DNA from: Robinsoniella sp.
Lineage (GTDB): Bacteria; Bacillota; Clostridia; Lachnospirales; Lachnospiraceae
Direction: 5' to 3'
Length of the DNA: 59,824 nucleotides
Assembly: GCA_022788205.1 (NCBI GenBank)
Contig: JALEVQ010000108.1
Location: 1-59,824 of the forward strand
Shown: in pieces, positions 59,816 through 59,824 of the stretch
How positions within the stretch are numbered: the stretch's first letter is position 1
Layout: each line of letters starts with the position of its first letter
The notes under the pieces: generated by a model
Seen by the model: only the letters and a program-made list of their open reading frames with translations
The model's database searches: none
Told to the model about the DNA's origin: nothing
Program-made: the position numbers and the translations under genes

Positions 59816-59824
59816 GTGGGAAAT

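Noticed and set aside
1-59824. CRISPR arrays, tRNA/rRNA genes, prophage or toxin-antitoxin pairs
   Set aside because: No regularly spaced repeats, cloverleaf-like sequences, phage structural genes or recognised toxin pairs were seen on either strand.

Overview
This window looks like a chromosome segment of an anaerobic gut-type Clostridia, most likely Lachnospiraceae. That rests on gene content (two carbamoyl-phosphate synthase large chains, domain-permuted GH3 enzymes, a SleC/SpoIID-like spore protein, a VTC/DUF4956 operon, LytTR and YesMN two-component systems), strong AGGAGG ribosome-binding sites, frequent TTG/GTG starts and extended -10 promoters. No rRNA, tRNA, CRISPR array or transposase was seen.

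Layout. 1-6.7 kb: partial gene end, HAD phosphatase, degenerate VTC-like protein, small membrane protein, threonine aldolase, M42 peptidase and an AgrC/AgrA-like pair. 6.7-10.1 kb: a GH3 gene missing its 5' end. 10.5-12.2 kb: RelA/SpoT-domain gene with two overlapping unknown genes. 12.3-18.7 kb: OmpR-type two-component system divergent from an operon of VTC polymerase, DUF4956 membrane protein, Cthe_2159-like surface protein and C39-like peptidase. 18.9-25.4 kb: housekeeping operon pyrH-frr-uppS-cdsA-dxr-rseP plus a SleC/SpoIID-like protein. 25.7-36.8 kb: PAP2 protein, carAB with a long attenuator-like leader, a trigger-factor-like foldase lipoprotein, a phospholipase C-like protein and a second carB. 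50.5-58 kb: orphan solute-binding lipoprotein, intact GH3 and YesN/YesM-type regulators, with tandem operator-like repeats in front of the GH3. 58-59.7 kb: ABC-F ATPase.

The most interesting region is 36.9-50.5 kb. Two divergent operons share a 262-bp control region. The leftward operon encodes a coiled-coil protein, a 221-residue helical protein that looks like ESCRT-III/CHMP (Snf7 fold) and ends in a MIM1-like motif, a Vps4-like AAA ATPase with an MIT-like N-terminus, and a membrane-anchored C-type lectin protein. The rightward operon encodes an AccB-like protein without a biotinylation site, a multi-pass membrane protein, a protein with an SPFH/band-7-like C-terminus, an Hsp70-like ATPase without a substrate-binding domain, a coiled-coil protein, and several zinc-ribbon proteins. 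Three of these share one N-terminal module but carry different C-termini (membrane/coiled coil, BspA-type leucine-rich repeats, Sel1 repeats). I infer a bacterial ESCRT-III/Vps4-like membrane-remodelling or envelope-stress system with chaperone and scaffold partners. It parallels the PspA/zinc-ribbon/SPFH association known from Bacillus subtilis ydjFGHI but adds a dedicated disassembly ATPase. All family assignments were made by reading the sequence, without database searches.
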